From assembly GCA_905209455.1 (NCBI GenBank), contig CAJLTA010000028.1:1-26538 (forward strand): DNA of 26,538 nucleotides, in the 5' to 3' direction. This DNA comes from an uncultured Collinsella sp. GTDB taxonomy: Bacteria > Actinomycetota > Coriobacteriia > Coriobacteriales > Coriobacteriaceae. A model generated the notes under the pieces. It was not told where the DNA came from. It ran no database searches and worked only from the letters and a program-made list of their open reading frames with translations. This document shows, one piece after another, positions 15,343-23,024 of the stretch (within the stretch, counting starts at the first letter, position 1; each line of letters opens with the position of its first letter). A program made the position numbers and the translations under genes.

Positions 15343-16448
15343 TTCGCCGTCAACTCATCAATTTCCAAAACCGTAGTGTCGATGTTCGCGTCGGTCTTGG
15401 CGCGTTTGAGGAACTGTCGCGCATGTTTGCCTCGGCTGTGGGCAAGCCTAAGCGCGCGATGGTGGTTTGGAACGACGCCACCTCCGAGCGCTTTGGTGAG
15501 GTCGTCGAGCGTGCGCTGGTCGACGCTGGTTTTGCCGTGTCGCAGCTTTCGCTTGAGGTTTCGCCTGCCGGTGCTACGCTGGCCGATGCCGATACCGTCT
15601 TTGGCGCCCTGTCGGCTAATGGCATTACCTGCGACGATCTCGTTGTTGCCGTTGGCGATGCCGCAACCTGCTCGGTCGTTTGCTGGTGTGCCAATCAGTG
15701 GTGCGGTCGCACCGAGTGTGCCTTGCTGCCGACGACGTTCGACGCCATGCTCACGGTCGCGACGACCATGAAGCCGCTCGTCGCCTCGTCGGTGAATGCG
15801 CTTCCCGCTATCGCGTTCCGTCCCGAGCCGGGCCTGGTCGTGTGTGACCTCGACCTTGTTCGCGAGGCGGACCCCGAGGACCTCAAGCTCGGCTATGCGG
15901 TACTTGTTGGCACCATGCTTTCGAGCAGCAAGTCCCGCTGGAATCAGTTTACTGAGACCGTCCCCGAGATTCTTGCGGGCGAGGAGGTCGCGCTCGTTAA
16001 TGCCGTTCAGTGGTCTCAGACTGCCCGCAAGGACGTACTGATGGCCACGAACCCGAGTGCCCGCCATGCGCTCGATTTTGGCAAGATGGGGGAGCGTGCC
16101 CTGCGCGCCTGCTTGGGCGATGCCGCTTCGCAGGTCCCTGCCTACCAGCTGTTGTCTGAGGGCATGCGCTTTGAGGCGCGCCTAGCACATGATGCCTGCG
16201 ACTTCGATATCGATTACGTTTTTGAGGTCGATGACTGCCTGGAGGACTTTGGTATCGAGGAGCTTGCCTTCGATCTGGAGCCTGCCGCATATATCGAGGA
16301 GTTCCGCAGGCAGCAGTTTGTCCGCTCGAACCGCAGTATGTTGCCGCTGCCCGCAGCGCTCGGCGCCATTCGTCTAACGGGCGTTGAGGACGAGGTTCTT
16401 GAGCGCCATGCTCACGCCTACTTGGCTTCTCGCAAAGAACTTCTCTAA
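15339..16448 (+). CDS. 3-Dehydroquinate synthase-like protein, active-site residues lost
   Basis: The 369-residue protein aligns along its length with AroB: DADTVFGAL, LLPTTFDAML, VVCDLDLV, LDFGKMGERA and the C-terminal LPLPAALGAIRL. The chemistry residues are gone. In AroB the zinc ligands are Glu of AEVIKYG, His of NxGHTxGHA and His of HGEAV. Here the positions read GYAVLVG (Val188), LDFGKMGERA (Lys249 and Arg253) and LLSEGM. The NAD-binding GGGVVGD is reduced to AVGDAAT, and the SVGGKTA lysine motif is absent. The frame is open and well coded, so this is not recent decay. The start is ATG 15339, overlapping aroK; the extra 11 codons from 15306 lie inside aroK. It would normally be annotated aroB, but catalysis is unlikely. 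Confidence 0.8.
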   Translation: MIRRQLINFQNRSVDVRVGLGAFEELSRMFASAVGKPKRAMVVWNDATSERFGEVVERALVDAGFAVSQLSLEVSPAGATLADADTVFGALSANGITCDDLVVAVGDAATCSVVCWCANQWCGRTECALLPTTFDAMLTVATTMKPLVASSVNALPAIAFRPEPGLVVCDLDLVREADPEDLKLGYAVLVGTMLSSSKSRWNQFTETVPEILAGEEVALVNAVQWSQTARKDVLMATNPSARHALDFGKMGERALRACLGDAASQVPAYQLLSEGMRFEARLAHDACDFDIDYVFEVDDCLEDFGIEELAFDLEPAAYIEEFRRQQFVRSNRSMLPLPAALGAIRLTGVEDEVLERHAHAYLASRKELL

Positions 16449-16454
16449 GATTTA

Positions 16455-16480
16455 TTGACATCCATCGTCTTTCGTATCAT
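16455..16480 (+). promoter_or_regulatory. Putative promoter before the structured element and M24 peptidase gene
   Basis: A perfect TTGACA (16455-16460) precedes TATCAT (16475-16480), but the spacer is only 14 bases. An overlapping TTATTG at 16452-16457 would give 17. Transcription would begin near 16486, the first base of the stem described next. Confidence 0.4.
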
Positions 16481-16485
16481 GTTGA

Positions 16486-16555
16486 GGGACGGGTTTCCAA
16501 TCGGTTGCGGTTTGCATGCGATTCCGACGTTCGGTTGAGACCCGTCCCGCACTTT
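16486..16555 (+). ncRNA. Candidate structured RNA or leader with terminator-like 3' end
   Basis: GGGACGGGTTTC (16486-16497) pairs with GAGACCCGTCCC (16537-16548), 12 pairs with one G-U. Inside are two arms: AATCG (16499-16503) with CGATT (16519-16523), and CCGA (16524-16527) with TCGG (16531-16534) around CGT. This makes a plausible three-way junction. A run of five T residues begins four bases after the outer stem. It may be the terminator of the aro genes, a leader attenuator, a short RNA or a palindromic repeat. No known RNA family was recognised. Confidence 0.45.
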
Positions 16556-16580
16556 TTGAGACAATAAGAAAGGAATCTGC

Positions 16581-17711
16581 ATGTCTGAGTTTGCTGCCGG
16601 TCCTGCCGGTCGTATCGAACGTGTCCGTGCCCTGATGGTCGAGCGCGGCTACGACGCTATTGTGGTACGCGACGAGGCCAATCTTCGTTGGCTCACGGGC
16701 GTGAAGGGTGTCTTCGACTACACCTTCGAGTTCCCGCACGCGGCGTTTATTACGGCTGACCAGTGCCTGTTCCATACCGACTCGCGCTACCTCAACAGCT
16801 TTGAGGAGAACACGCCCGCCGGCAGCCCTTGGGTCTACGACATGGACGAGGGCACCATCCCTGGTTGGGTCGCCGGTAAGATCGCAGCCAACAAGTGCCG
16901 CGTCTGTGCTGTCGAGGACGACATGCAGATCAACTTCTACCAGGGTATTCAGCGTGGCCTGGAGGACCGTTCCGTCGCCTGCATGTTGCCGCTGATGCAT
17001 GACGACATTCGCAAGATGCGCGCCATCAAGGACGCCGAGGAGATCGAGCTCATGCGCCATGCGCAGTCGATCACCGATGCCGCCTTCCAGCATATGCTCG
17101 GCTTTATTAAGCCCGGTATGACCGAGAAGCAGGTTCGCAACGAGCTCGAGAACTTTATGTTCGCTAACGGTGCCGACAGCCTGGCCTTCGGCTCCATCGT
17201 GGCGAGCGGCCCCAACACCGCCAATCCGCATGCCGTGCCGAGTGACCGCGTGATCGAGAAGGGCGACTTCGTCCTCATGGATTACGGCGCGGGCTACTGC
17301 GACTATCGCTCTGATATGACGCGCACCGTCGTGATGGGCGAGCCTACCCAGGAGCAGCTCGACCTGTACGCGCTCGTGCGCCGTACGCACGAGGAGTGCG
17401 TCGCCGCCATCCATCCGGGTGTCGAGGGCAACGACATTTTCAAGCTTTCCAAGAAGATCATCGGCGATGCCGGCTATGGCGATTACTACAACCATGGCCT
17501 GGGCCACGGCGTGGGCATCGACATCCACGAGCTGCCCAACTTCAACCGCAGCAAGAATATCATCGAGGTTGGCTCGGTTGTCACCATGGAGCCCGGCGTG
17601 TATCTGCCCGGTGTGGGCGGCGTGCGCCTGGAGGACTATGGCGTGGTCACCGAGAACGGCTACGAGCCTTTCACCAAGACCCCGCACGACCTGCACGTCA
17701 TCGATTGCTAG
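16581..17711 (+). CDS. M24-family Xaa-Pro aminopeptidase (PepP/PepQ-like)
   Basis: This is a dinuclear metallopeptidase that cleaves an N-terminal residue before proline, or Xaa-Pro dipeptides. The N-terminal creatinase-like domain spans about residues 10-140. The pita-bread domain follows with all five metal ligands: Asp234 (VLMDYGAGY), Asp245 (RSDMTRT), His309 (GLGHGVGIDIHE), Glu337 (MEPGVY) and Glu351 (RLEDYG). Its 376 residues match Gram-positive PepQ/YqhT-type enzymes. AAAGGAA precedes ATG 16581. In Bacillus and relatives the homologue sits directly before efp, as here, but in this window a strong terminator separates the two. Aminopeptidase versus dipeptidase activity cannot be settled from sequence. 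Confidence 0.9.
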   Translation: MSEFAAGPAGRIERVRALMVERGYDAIVVRDEANLRWLTGVKGVFDYTFEFPHAAFITADQCLFHTDSRYLNSFEENTPAGSPWVYDMDEGTIPGWVAGKIAANKCRVCAVEDDMQINFYQGIQRGLEDRSVACMLPLMHDDIRKMRAIKDAEEIELMRHAQSITDAAFQHMLGFIKPGMTEKQVRNELENFMFANGADSLAFGSIVASGPNTANPHAVPSDRVIEKGDFVLMDYGAGYCDYRSDMTRTVVMGEPTQEQLDLYALVRRTHEECVAAIHPGVEGNDIFKLSKKIIGDAGYGDYYNHGLGHGVGIDIHELPNFNRSKNIIEVGSVVTMEPGVYLPGVGGVRLEDYGVVTENGYEPFTKTPHDLHVIDC

Positions 17712-17733
17712 CCCATTTCGATAGATTTTTGGG

Positions 17734-17776
17734 GCGGGGCGTCCGGAGCAATTCGGACGTCCCGCGTTCTCTTTTT
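17734..17776 (+). terminator. Rho-independent terminator after the M24 peptidase gene
   Basis: GCGGGGCGTCCG (17734-17745) pairs with CGGACGTCCCGC (17754-17765), 12 pairs with one G-U, around an eight-base loop. A T-rich tail ends in five T residues (17772-17776). Confidence 0.9.
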
Positions 17777-17807
17777 ATGCGCTCGCTGCAGGCGCCGTCT
17801 GCAAGTG

Positions 17808-17813
17808 TATAAT
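17808..17813 (+). promoter_or_regulatory. -10 box of the efp operon promoter
   Basis: A perfect TATAAT preceded by TG lies about 57 bases before the efp ATG and just after the terminator. No good -35 is visible at 17785-17790 (GCTGCA). Confidence 0.6.
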
Positions 17814-17870
17814 TTCAGTCGTATGTAATTTGGACGCTTGTGCGTTCTGCCCATAACAAGAAAGGTCGCT

Positions 17871-18434
17871 ATGCCTACCATTTCTACCGCCGACTTCAAG
17901 AACGGCCTCGGTCTCCGCATTAAGGACAAGGTCTATACCATCGTCGAGTTCCAGCATGTCAAGCCGGGCAAGGGCGGCGCGTTTGTGCGCTACAAGACCC
18001 GCGACATCAAGAGCGGCCGCGTCGTCGAGAACACCTGCAACGCCGGCACCAAGTTCGAGAGCGTTATGCTCACCACCCGTGAGTTCCAGTACCTCTACAA
18101 CGATGGCGCCGACTACATCTTCATGGACAATGAGACCTATGAGCAGGTTCCCGTTCCCGAGGACATGGTGGGCGAGAACTCCAAGTGGCTGCGCGAGAAC
18201 GATATCTGCCAGCTGCTCTTCGCCGACGATGAGCTCATGGGCGTGACCCCGCCGATGTTCATCGAGACCACCATCGTCCAGACCGACCCGGGCTTTAAGG
18301 GCGACACCGTCCAGGGTTCCACCAAGCCGGCCACGATCGACACCGGCGCTGTCATCCAGGTCCCCATGTACCTCAACGAGGGCGAGGTCATCAAGGTTGA
18401 CACCCGCGACGGCAAGTTCGTCTCCCGCGTCTAG
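17871..18434 (+). CDS. efp: Translation elongation factor P
   Basis: EF-P binds stalled ribosomes and relieves arrest at polyproline stretches. The 187-residue protein has the three-domain form: the KOW-like N-terminus, the central OB domain and the C-terminal domain ending in VDTRDGKFVSRV. The loop that reaches the peptidyl centre reads KPGKGGAF, with Lys at position 34 as in E. coli. No gene for a known modifying enzyme (EpmA/B, EarP, YmfI) is in the window; related actinobacterial PGKG-type EF-P can work unmodified, by family knowledge. ATG 17871 is chosen with AAGAAAGG just upstream; the ATG-less extension from 17838 lacks support. It begins the operon that runs through recN. Confidence 0.97.
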   Translation: MPTISTADFKNGLGLRIKDKVYTIVEFQHVKPGKGGAFVRYKTRDIKSGRVVENTCNAGTKFESVMLTTREFQYLYNDGADYIFMDNETYEQVPVPEDMVGENSKWLRENDICQLLFADDELMGVTPPMFIETTIVQTDPGFKGDTVQGSTKPATIDTGAVIQVPMYLNEGEVIKVDTRDGKFVSRV

Positions 18435-18458
18435 CAACCAACTCTTCTAGGAGGACTC

Positions 18459-18821
18459 ATGCCCCAAGAAATCAAGATTGACGGCATCGGCATTTCGCCC
18501 GATGTTCTGACCGCCATCGTCTCGCGCGCCGTGTCGGATGTCGAGGGCATCGCCTCCGTTGGCGTCAAGGACCTTGCCACCAACCTTGTCTCCATGATGC
18601 TCTCGTCCAAGGCCCCGGCTTCCGAGCCGGCGGTCGAGGCTGAGGTCGTCGGCGACAAGCTCGCACTCACCGTGCGTGTCGTGGTGTTCTTTGGCTATCC
18701 GTTCAAGAAGCTCGCCGAGGCCGTTCGCGCCGCCGTGGTCGCCGCCATCGATGCCCAGGTGGGCGTCGAGGTCGAGCGCGTTGACGTTTGCATCGACGGC
18801 CTCGTTTTCCCCAAGGAGTAA
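18459..18821 (+). CDS. Asp23/Gls24 family envelope stress protein
   Basis: The 120-residue protein has the Asp23 (DUF322) pattern. IVSRAVSDVEGIASVG near the start is followed by the strand-rich VVGDKLALTVRVVVFFGYPFKKLA, then a helix and VERVDVCIDGLVF. In Staphylococcus, Asp23 is a membrane-associated protein linked to envelope stress; the Bacillus homologue YqhY sits in this same efp–nusB interval and affects acetyl-CoA carboxylase. AGGAGG lies four bases before ATG 18459. The gap from efp is 24 bases, and the nusB start comes three bases after its stop. Confidence 0.85.
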   Translation: MPQEIKIDGIGISPDVLTAIVSRAVSDVEGIASVGVKDLATNLVSMMLSSKAPASEPAVEAEVVGDKLALTVRVVVFFGYPFKKLAEAVRAAVVAAIDAQVGVEVERVDVCIDGLVFPKE

Positions 18822-18824
18822 CCT

Positions 18825-19409
18825 TTGAGCCTTAAGGTTTATCGCGGGCGCACGCTTGCCCGCAGTCAGGCGCTGCAGCTGCTGTTCCAGGCCGAGGCCA
18901 CGGACAGCCCGCTCGAGCGCGTCCTCGAGGGCGATTTCCTGATCTCGAAGGGTCCCCTCGATCCCTATGCGCTGGAGCTGTGCCGCGGTGCCTATGAGCA
19001 TATCGATCGCATCGACTGCGCTCTGCGCTCCGTTGCCAAGAACTGGGATCTTATGCGCATGCCCGGCGCCGACCGCAATCTGCTGCGTATCGCCGTTTAC
19101 GAGATGCGTTTCCTCACCGACGAGGAGGTCTCGGACGCCATCGTAATCAACGAGGCCGTCGAGCTTGCCAAGGCCTATGGCACCGACCAGTCCGCGTCGT
19201 TCGTCAACGGCGTGCTGGGCAAGATCGCTCGCAGCGAGGAGCTGCCGGGCGAGGACCTGTACCAAGAGCTGCTGGCCGAAGATCGCGCTCGCGAGGAGGC
19301 CCAGGCTGCCGAGGCTGCCGCCAAGGTTGCGGTTGCCCAGGCTGAGGCCGGCGTGCTGGCCGAGGATGCGGACGCCGCCGAGGCTGTTGTCGACTCCGTC
19401 GAGGAGTAG
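18825..19409 (+). CDS. nusB: Transcription antitermination protein NusB
   Basis: NusB with NusE binds boxA RNA and prevents early termination in rRNA operons. The all-helical domain is clear: RTLARSQALQLLFQAEATD, RSVAKNWDLMRMPGADRNLLRIAVYEM and AIVINEAVELAKAYGTDQSASFVNGVLGKIA. The start is TTG 18825, preceded by AAGGAG at the correct distance. No ATG gives the family N-terminus. After the NusB domain, at about residue 140, there is an extra tail of about 50 residues, almost only Ala, Glu, Asp and Val. The xseB ribosome site (GAGGAG) lies in the last codons of this gene. Confidence 0.92.
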   Translation: MSLKVYRGRTLARSQALQLLFQAEATDSPLERVLEGDFLISKGPLDPYALELCRGAYEHIDRIDCALRSVAKNWDLMRMPGADRNLLRIAVYEMRFLTDEEVSDAIVINEAVELAKAYGTDQSASFVNGVLGKIARSEELPGEDLYQELLAEDRAREEAQAAEAAAKVAVAQAEAGVLAEDADAAEAVVDSVEE

Positions 19410-19411
19410 CT

Positions 19412-19651
19412 ATGCCAGAGGGTTCCGTCCGCAACTTCGACGAGATCTCGGACCGCTTGGACCAGATCATCGCTACCGTTCGTTCCAAGGATACCTCCTT
19501 GGAACGTTCGCTCGATTTGTTTGACGAAGCGATAGAGCTGGGCTCCCGCGCGGTCGATATGGTCGACAAGTTTGAGCTTACGCCGCGTGAGGCCGACAAG
19601 CTCGAGCAGGAATATGATGAGGATGCGGCAAACGAATCCCAGGATAGCTAG
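19412..19651 (+). CDS. xseB: Exodeoxyribonuclease VII small subunit
   Basis: The 79-residue protein is the small, helical subunit of exonuclease VII. It has the family pattern FDEISDRLDQIIATVRSKD followed by SLERSLDLFDEAIELG. It needs the large subunit XseA for nuclease activity. The usual neighbour xseA is not present between nusB and tlyA. GAGGAG precedes ATG 19412 by five bases. The acidic C-terminal end (DEDAANESQDS) is typical of many XseB proteins. Confidence 0.9.
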   Translation: MPEGSVRNFDEISDRLDQIIATVRSKDTSLERSLDLFDEAIELGSRAVDMVDKFELTPREADKLEQEYDEDAANESQDS

Positions 19652-19677
19652 GCCGCATCTCCGGATACGAATGGTTG

Positions 19678-20490
19678 ATGGCATTCATGAAACGCGTGCG
19701 TCTTGATGACGAACTGATTTCACAGGGCATCTGCGCCGATCGCGCGGATGCCCTTCGCACTCTTATGGCCGGCTTGGTCTCGAGTGGCGGTGAGCGCTTG
19801 ACTTCGCCGGGTCTTAAGGTGATGCCTGGGCTGCCGCTGCACGTGAAGGGGCGCATTCCCTATGTTGGCCGCGGCGGTCTTAAGCTCGAAGGCGCGCTTG
19901 ATGCGTTTGGTATCAATCCGACGGGCCTTGCCTGTTTGGATGTGGGCTGCTCTACCGGGGGTTTTACCGATTGCCTGCTCAAGCGCGGAGCTGCGACCGT
20001 TGTCTCTGTGGACGTGGGTCGCGCCCAGTTCGATTGGTCGTTGCGTCAGGACGATCGCGTGACGCTGCATGAGCGCACAAACGTGACGCAGCTGCCTGAG
20101 CTTGGCTATGCCGGCGCCATCGACCTGGCTGTGTGTGATGTCTCGTTTACCAGCATCGCGAACATTATCGATGCGGTACTGGCGTGCCTGGTGCCTACGG
20201 GTGCATTCTGCACGCTCGTAAAGCCGCAGTTTGAAGCTCCGGCGGCGCTGGTGGGCGAGGGCGGCATTGTGACCGATCCCGCTGTGCGCCGCGATACGCT
20301 CGTGGCGGCGGTTGAGCTCTTTGCTGCCAAGGGGCTGTTCCCGGTCGATGTGTGCGTGTCGCCCATTCATGGTGCCAAGGGCAACGTTGAGTTTTTCCTG
20401 TACGGCACGAGATTTCAATCTGGCGACCGCTCGCAAGACGTGCTGCAATCCCAGGTATCGGTTTTGAGCGAGAAAGCTGCAACGCTATGA
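19678..20490 (+). CDS. tlyA: TlyA-family 2'-O-rRNA methyltransferase
   Basis: TlyA methylates ribose in 16S and, in some species, 23S rRNA and affects capreomycin sensitivity; some homologues are annotated as haemolysins. An N-terminal S4 domain (RLDDELISQG) is followed by an FtsJ-type Rossmann domain with CLDVGCSTGGFTDCLL as the SAM site. The K-D-K-E tetrad is visible: Lys69 in GGLKL, Asp154 in CDVSF, Lys182 in VKPQFE and Glu238 in NVEFF. ATG 19678 is chosen. TTG 19675 and ATG 19687 are in-frame alternatives, and none has a strong ribosome site. The stop overlaps the nadK ATG as ATGA. The order tlyA–nadK–recN is common in Gram-positive bacteria. Confidence 0.9.
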   Translation: MAFMKRVRLDDELISQGICADRADALRTLMAGLVSSGGERLTSPGLKVMPGLPLHVKGRIPYVGRGGLKLEGALDAFGINPTGLACLDVGCSTGGFTDCLLKRGAATVVSVDVGRAQFDWSLRQDDRVTLHERTNVTQLPELGYAGAIDLAVCDVSFTSIANIIDAVLACLVPTGAFCTLVKPQFEAPAALVGEGGIVTDPAVRRDTLVAAVELFAAKGLFPVDVCVSPIHGAKGNVEFFLYGTRFQSGDRSQDVLQSQVSVLSEKAATL

Positions 20491-21347
20491 AGGTCTTTCT
20501 GGTTCCCAATTACTACAAGCAAGAGGCGGTCGAGAGCGGCCTGATGCTCGAGCTTTGGCTGACGCGCCAGGGCTATGAGGTCGCATGGGCTGCCGACCAG
20601 CGATCGAAGATTCAAAGCACGCCTGATATCGACGGCTCCGATCTGGTCATTACGCTCGGCGGCGACGGTACGTTGCTGCGCGCTGCCCGCATCCTCAACC
20701 ATCGCGAGATTCCTATCCTCGGTCTTTCCTATGGTCACCTGGGCTTTTTAACTGCTGCGAGTCCCGAGGAGCGCGACATTCTGCAGGTCGTGAGCGACGC
20801 CCTGTCCGGCGAGCTGCATGTGAGCCGTCGCGCTACCATCGCCGCGGATATCGTGTCCGCGCGCGAAGACGGTACGAAGGATGTCGTGCGCACCTTCGCC
20901 CTCAACGACATGGCGCTTACCCGCGGTCCGCTGTCCGATATGGTCGAGTTCGACATCACGGTGTCCGGCCATCATATCGACCGCCTACGCGGTGACGGTG
21001 TCGTCGTTTCGACGGCGACTGGTTCTACGGGTTACGCGCTCAGTGCCGGTGGCCCCATCGTGAGCCCCGACTATACGGGCATGGTCTGCGTACCCATTGC
21101 GCCGCACACCATTCAGGCCCGTGCCTTCTTGACTTCGCCGAGTGATGTCGTCGAAATCTTTATGTCCGATGATCGCCCGAGCGTGCCGGCGATCGCCATC
21201 GATGGACAGTTTATTACCTGCGATGGCACGGTCGAGAGCGTGGCTGTGCGTCGCGGTCCCGGTGATGTGCTGCTGCTGGATTACGGCCCCGAGAGCTTCT
21301 ATAACTCGGTGAGCCGTGTGTTCTACGGAGTGCGTCATGATCGATGA
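20487..21347 (+). CDS. nadK: NAD kinase
   Basis: NAD kinase phosphorylates NAD to NADP with ATP or polyphosphate. The 286-residue protein has the signature LGGDGTLLRAAR with GGDGT at residues 58-62, and GLSYGHLGFLT, a near-match to the usual GVNxGxLGFLT. It also has the second-domain motifs LNDMALTRG and DGVVVSTATGSTGYALSAGGPI. It overlaps tlyA by four bases and recN by eleven, so it is inside a coupled operon. No odd features were seen. Confidence 0.96.
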   Translation: MKVFLVPNYYKQEAVESGLMLELWLTRQGYEVAWAADQRSKIQSTPDIDGSDLVITLGGDGTLLRAARILNHREIPILGLSYGHLGFLTAASPEERDILQVVSDALSGELHVSRRATIAADIVSAREDGTKDVVRTFALNDMALTRGPLSDMVEFDITVSGHHIDRLRGDGVVVSTATGSTGYALSAGGPIVSPDYTGMVCVPIAPHTIQARAFLTSPSDVVEIFMSDDRPSVPAIAIDGQFITCDGTVESVAVRRGPGDVLLLDYGPESFYNSVSRVFYGVRHDR

Positions 21348-22965
21348 GCTGCAGGTTTCTAACATTGCACTCATTCGCGAGGCGACGTTGGTGCCGAGTG
21401 CCGGCCTGACTGTCCTGACTGGCGAGACCGGTGCCGGCAAGACCGCGCTGCTCTCGGCCCTCAAACTTATTTTGGGCGAGCGCGCGGATTCCTCGACGGT
21501 GCGCGAGGGTGAGGCGCTGGCGAGCGTCGAGGCGCGACTCTTTGACGGGCCGCACGACACGGAGGGCTTCACGGTCCAGCGCAGCCTTTCTGCCGAGGGC
21601 CGCAGCCGCGTGAAGATTGACGGCCGCATCGCCAGTGTGCGCGAGCTTTCGGAGCGCGTCGGCGTGATGATGGATCTATGCGGCCAGCATGAACATCAGC
21701 GCCTGCTCGACCCGGCGCATCATGTTGCCATGGTCGATGCCTGGGCTGGCCGCGCGGCGCTTGAGGCGCTCGAGAAGTATCGTGCCTGCTTTAAGGCTTC
21801 GCGTGCCGCCGCCAAGGAGCTGCGCCGTGTGGAGGAAGCCTCACGCGCGCAGGGGAGTCGCGTCGAGGAGGCGCACTTTGCCCTCGAGCGCATCGGCGAG
21901 GTCGACCCCAAACCGGGCGAGTATGAGGAACTCGAGGAACTGCTGCCGCGCTCCGAACATGCCGAGGTACTGGTTGCCACAGCTAACGATGCCCATGCAT
22001 CGCTTGCCTCCGAAGGGGGAGCGCTCGACGCCGTGAACAGCGCCGTGGCAGAACTTTCCCGAATGGCTACCATCGATCGAAAACTGGGTGACATTGCCGA
22101 TGCGCTTTCGGATGCCTGTATCTCCCTTGAGGATTGCGCGAACGAGCTTCGTTCCTATCGCGATGGCGTCGCCTTCGACCCGCGCGAGCTCGCTCGCATG
22201 CGTGAGCGGTATTCCGACCTCAAGGGTCTGTTGCGTCAGTGGGGTCCCACTATGGACGATGTTTTTGCCATGCGCGATCGCTCACAAGAGCTGTTGTCCC
22301 TGGTCGATGATGGCGATGAACAGATCAAAAAGGCGCGTGAGGCACTCGGGAGCGCTGAGCGCGAGTTGTTTGCCGCTGCCAAGGCACTTAAGCGCGCCCG
22401 CAATACGGCGGCCCCGCGCTTCTGTCACGAGGTTGGCCGCCAGATGGCTCGCCTGGAGATGGGCGGCGCCGAGCTCGTCTGGGAGTCGCGCGATCTTCCC
22501 CGTGCTGAGTGGACGCCCGTTGGTCCTTCGAGCTACGAGCTGCTATACCGCAGCGGTGCCGGTTTGACTCCACGTCCCCTGCGCCGCATTGCGTCGGGCG
22601 GCGAGCTCAGCCGCGTCATGTTGGCAAGTAAGGTTGTCCTCGGTAACGCGGACGGTGTCGATACGCTGGTGTTTGACGAGGTCGATGCTGGTGTCGGTGG
22701 CTCCACGGCGCGTGCGCTCGCGGGCGTGCTGGCAGATCTCGCCGCTACGCATCAGGTGATTGTCGTAACCCACTTGGCGCAGGTCGCCGTCATGGCTGAC
22801 AAGCATTATGTCGTCAGCAAGGAACCGGGCGATGTTCCCCAGACGCATTTGGACGAGGTAACCGGCGAAGCGCGTACCGCCGAGATCGCCCGCATGTTGA
22901 GCGGCGATCAATCGGAGGCGAGCTTGGCGCATGCCAAGCAGATGCTTGAAGAAGCTCGAGGTTAG
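21337..22965 (+). CDS. recN: DNA repair protein RecN
   Basis: RecN is an SMC-like ATPase that acts early in double-strand-break repair. The 542-residue protein has Walker A in LTGETGAGKTALLSAL (Lys35). A long helical coiled-coil region spans about residues 150-370 around an interrupted turn. The ABC signature SGGELSRVMLASK comes next, and Walker B has Asp447-Glu448 in VFDEVDAGVGG. The start ATG 21337 has GGAG six bases upstream; seven extra codons from 21316 lie inside nadK. It is the last gene of the efp operon. It converges with rpiR, and a palindrome separates the two. Confidence 0.96.
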   Translation: MIDELQVSNIALIREATLVPSAGLTVLTGETGAGKTALLSALKLILGERADSSTVREGEALASVEARLFDGPHDTEGFTVQRSLSAEGRSRVKIDGRIASVRELSERVGVMMDLCGQHEHQRLLDPAHHVAMVDAWAGRAALEALEKYRACFKASRAAAKELRRVEEASRAQGSRVEEAHFALERIGEVDPKPGEYEELEELLPRSEHAEVLVATANDAHASLASEGGALDAVNSAVAELSRMATIDRKLGDIADALSDACISLEDCANELRSYRDGVAFDPRELARMRERYSDLKGLLRQWGPTMDDVFAMRDRSQELLSLVDDGDEQIKKAREALGSAERELFAAAKALKRARNTAAPRFCHEVGRQMARLEMGGAELVWESRDLPRAEWTPVGPSSYELLYRSGAGLTPRPLRRIASGGELSRVMLASKVVLGNADGVDTLVFDEVDAGVGGSTARALAGVLADLAATHQVIVVTHLAQVAVMADKHYVVSKEPGDVPQTHLDEVTGEARTAEIARMLSGDQSEASLAHAKQMLEEARG

Positions 22966-22983
22966 GTCGTATCAGCGGTGTTG

Positions 22984-23016
22984 GTGGGACAAAATAGACT
23001 GAAATTATTGTCCCAC
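22984..23016. repeat. GTGGGACAA inverted repeat between convergent recN and rpiR
   Basis: GTGGGACAA (22984-22992) and TTGTCCCAC (23008-23016) are perfect inverse complements around a 15-base A/T-rich loop. No T-run follows on either strand, so it is a poor canonical terminator. Its 12-base arm ATTTTGTCCCAC recurs at 6450-6461. Confidence 0.6.
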
Positions 23017-23024
23017 TACGCGTT

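Noticed and set aside
16486..16548. tRNA-like reading of the folded element, because GGGACGG/CCGTCCC and GTTCGG look like acceptor stem and T-loop
   Set aside because: The length of 63 bases is too short, the T-arm does not pair and no anticodon arm is found.
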